Shown one piece after another: positions 6,974 through 7,981 of a stretch of 7,981 bases of DNA (position 1 is its first letter; each line of letters opens with the position of its first letter). The notes beneath the pieces were generated by a model. That model did not search any database and had not been told where the DNA came from. It was given only the letters and a program-made list of their open reading frames with translations. The DNA is from Anaerolineae bacterium (GTDB lineage: Bacteria > Chloroflexota > Anaerolineae > SpSt-313): assembly GCA_023511475.1 (NCBI GenBank), contig JAIMBM010000122.1:1-7981 (forward strand), written 5' to 3'. The position numbers and the translations under genes are program-made.

Positions 6974-7518
6974 TCGAGATCCGCATCCATGGCCGCGGGG
7001 GGCAGGGTGCGGTGATCGCCTCCAAGGTGCTTGCGACCGCCGTCTTTCTTGAGGGCAGGTATGTGCAGTCGTTCCCCTCCTTTGGAGTCGAGAGGAGGGG
7101 TGCTCCGGTCACCGCCTACACCCGCATCGACGATCGCCCCATCCGCCTTCGGTGCCAGATCTACGAGCCCGACCACCTGATCATCCTCGATCCCACCCTC
7201 ATCCAGGCCATCGATGTGACCGTCGGCCTCAAACCCGGCGGCTGGATCGTGATCAACAGCAGCAGGCCGGCACAGGCATTTGCCCTGTCTGAGCGGTTCA
7301 GGGTAGCCACGGTCGACGCCAGCGCTATCGCCGTACGACACAGGCTCGGTCCGGTCACCGCTCCAATCGTGAACACAGCCATCCTCGGAGCCTTTGCCCG
7401 CGTTACAGGGCTGGTCGGCATCGAGGCGCTCCGGGAGTCCGTGCGCGACGTGGTGCCTGTGAAGAAGGAGGCCAATGTAGCTGCCTTGGAGGAGGCGTAC
7501 AATGAAGTCCGCTCCTAG
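6970..7518 (+). CDS. 2-oxoacid:ferredoxin oxidoreductase, gamma subunit (PorG/VorC-like)
   Basis: A 182-residue gamma subunit of the pyruvate/2-ketoisovalerate:ferredoxin oxidoreductase family. This oxygen-sensitive, thiamine-diphosphate enzyme oxidises a 2-oxoacid with CoA to acyl-CoA, CO2 and reduced ferredoxin. The N-terminal GRGGQG (8-13), the FGVERRGAP segment (38-46) and the AP-N-A-LGAFARVTGL stretch in the C-terminal third are typical, as is the length. The substrate (pyruvate, 2-oxoglutarate, ketoisovalerate or indolepyruvate) is set by the alpha and beta subunits, which are not in the window and are likely downstream. ATG 6970 has GGGAGGG five bases upstream and overlaps the stop of the mini-frame before it. 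The last 17 bases overlap the start of the next gene, so the two are one operon. Usual symbols would be porG or vorC; I leave it blank because the substrate is unknown. Confidence 0.9.
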   Translation: MIEIRIHGRGGQGAVIASKVLATAVFLEGRYVQSFPSFGVERRGAPVTAYTRIDDRPIRLRCQIYEPDHLIILDPTLIQAIDVTVGLKPGGWIVINSSRPAQAFALSERFRVATVDASAIAVRHRLGPVTAPIVNTAILGAFARVTGLVGIEALRESVRDVVPVKKEANVAALEEAYNEVRS

Positions 7519-7981
7519 CAGGCCTGCAGTTAGCGAACCGCTTGTTTTCCGGCGCCTCGATGATCTGCCGCCGCTTCCGGTGTCGCTCGCACCGACGCTC
7601 GCCAACAAGACCGGCACCTGGCGCTACCTTCGGCCCTTCTACGAGGAGAAGACCTCGCCGTGCAACCACGCCTGCCCTGCCGGGTCGGACGTTGTCCACT
7701 GGATCCGGGCGCTGCGCGACGGGGAGCTTGAGGCAGCGTGGCGCACGCTAGTAGCCGAGAATCCGCTGCCGGGGGTCTGTGGCCGCGTGTGCCCGCACCC
7801 CTGCGAGGCCCGCTGCAACCGCAGCGCTTTCGGCGGAGCCATTGCCATCCACGCTCTGGAGCGCTACCTGGCCGATGAAGCGGCCGCGCACGGGTGGCGG
7901 CCGACGCGCCTGGCGGCCGGGCAGGGGCGCCGGGTCGCCGTCGTGTGCGCGGGTCCCGCGGGGCTCGCCTGTGCCTATCAC
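7502..7981 (+). CDS. GltD-like iron-sulfur/FAD oxidoreductase, N-terminal part (cut by the right edge)
   Basis: The first 160 residues are present and the frame is open to the window edge. The N-terminal half is the alpha-helical iron-sulfur domain shared with glutamate synthase small subunit (GltD) and dihydropyrimidine dehydrogenase. Cysteines at 54, 58, 93, 97, 101 and 105, in the C-x3-C and GRVCPHPCEARC contexts, would hold two [4Fe-4S] clusters. At 145-155 the beta-alpha-beta FAD-binding motif begins but reads VAVVCAGPAGL, with Cys149 where family members have the first glycine of G-x-G-P-A-G. Such proteins commonly sit inside 2-oxoacid:ferredoxin oxidoreductase operons, often with a ferredoxin domain, and probably move electrons between NAD(P)H, FAD and ferredoxin. 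ATG 7502 overlaps the gamma-subunit gene by 17 bases and has GGAGGAGG (7488-7495) six bases upstream. A GltD proper is less likely given this neighbour. Confidence 0.85.
   Translation, partial: MKSAPSRPAVSEPLVFRRLDDLPPLPVSLAPTLANKTGTWRYLRPFYEEKTSPCNHACPAGSDVVHWIRALRDGELEAAWRTLVAENPLPGVCGRVCPHPCEARCNRSAFGGAIAIHALERYLADEAAAHGWRPTRLAAGQGRRVAVVCAGPAGLACAYH

Overview
The window is one strand (+) of a GC-rich bacterial chromosome carrying six complete protein genes, a seventh cut by the right edge, and one possible 16-codon reading frame. No rRNA, tRNA, mobile element or CRISPR array is visible. The content points to an anaerobic or fermentative bacterium with B12-dependent acyl-CoA chemistry and ferredoxin-linked 2-oxoacid oxidation. 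SecA carries long insertions relative to E. coli SecA, and the PRPP synthetase has altered motifs. Both suit a deep-branching, non-proteobacterial lineage; my best guess is Chloroflexota or a neighbour, but the window alone does not settle it.

Layout. Positions 1-245 are a non-coding leader region with a G-run cluster able to form a quadruplex (51-77), a palindrome (130-139), a good sigma70-type promoter (144-172) and a hairpin set directly against the ribosome binding site (208-238). It drives a two-gene unit: a stand-alone cobalamin-binding subunit of an acyl-CoA mutase (246-662) and the mutase-protecting GTPase MeaB (659-1690), which overlap by four bases. The next intergenic region (1691-1922) has a perfect TATAAT box and another hairpin abutting a strong Shine-Dalgarno site, in front of a PRPP synthetase (1923-2876). 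A third promoter, an extended -10 with perfect TATAAT, precedes secA (3010-5916). A phosphate acetyl/butyryltransferase (5950-6861) follows 33 bases after secA. After a further stem-loop and a tiny reading frame come the gamma subunit of a 2-oxoacid:ferredoxin oxidoreductase (6970-7518) and a GltD-like iron-sulfur/FAD protein (7502 to the right edge).

How the genes fit together. The mutase subunit and MeaB handle carbon-skeleton rearrangement of an acyl-CoA (methylmalonyl-, isobutyryl- or a related CoA). The phosphotransacylase turns acyl-CoA into acyl-phosphate for ATP formation. The oxidoreductase makes acyl-CoA and reduced ferredoxin from a 2-oxoacid, and its GltD-like partner probably passes electrons to or from NAD(P)H. 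Together they would suit amino-acid or short-chain fatty-acid fermentation; prs and secA are housekeeping genes lying between the two metabolic blocks. I see no clearly new multi-gene system. The most unusual signals are the structured leaders, the mini reading frame coupled to the oxidoreductase gene, a cysteine in place of the first glycine of an FAD-binding motif, and a strong Phe-codon context bias across the window.
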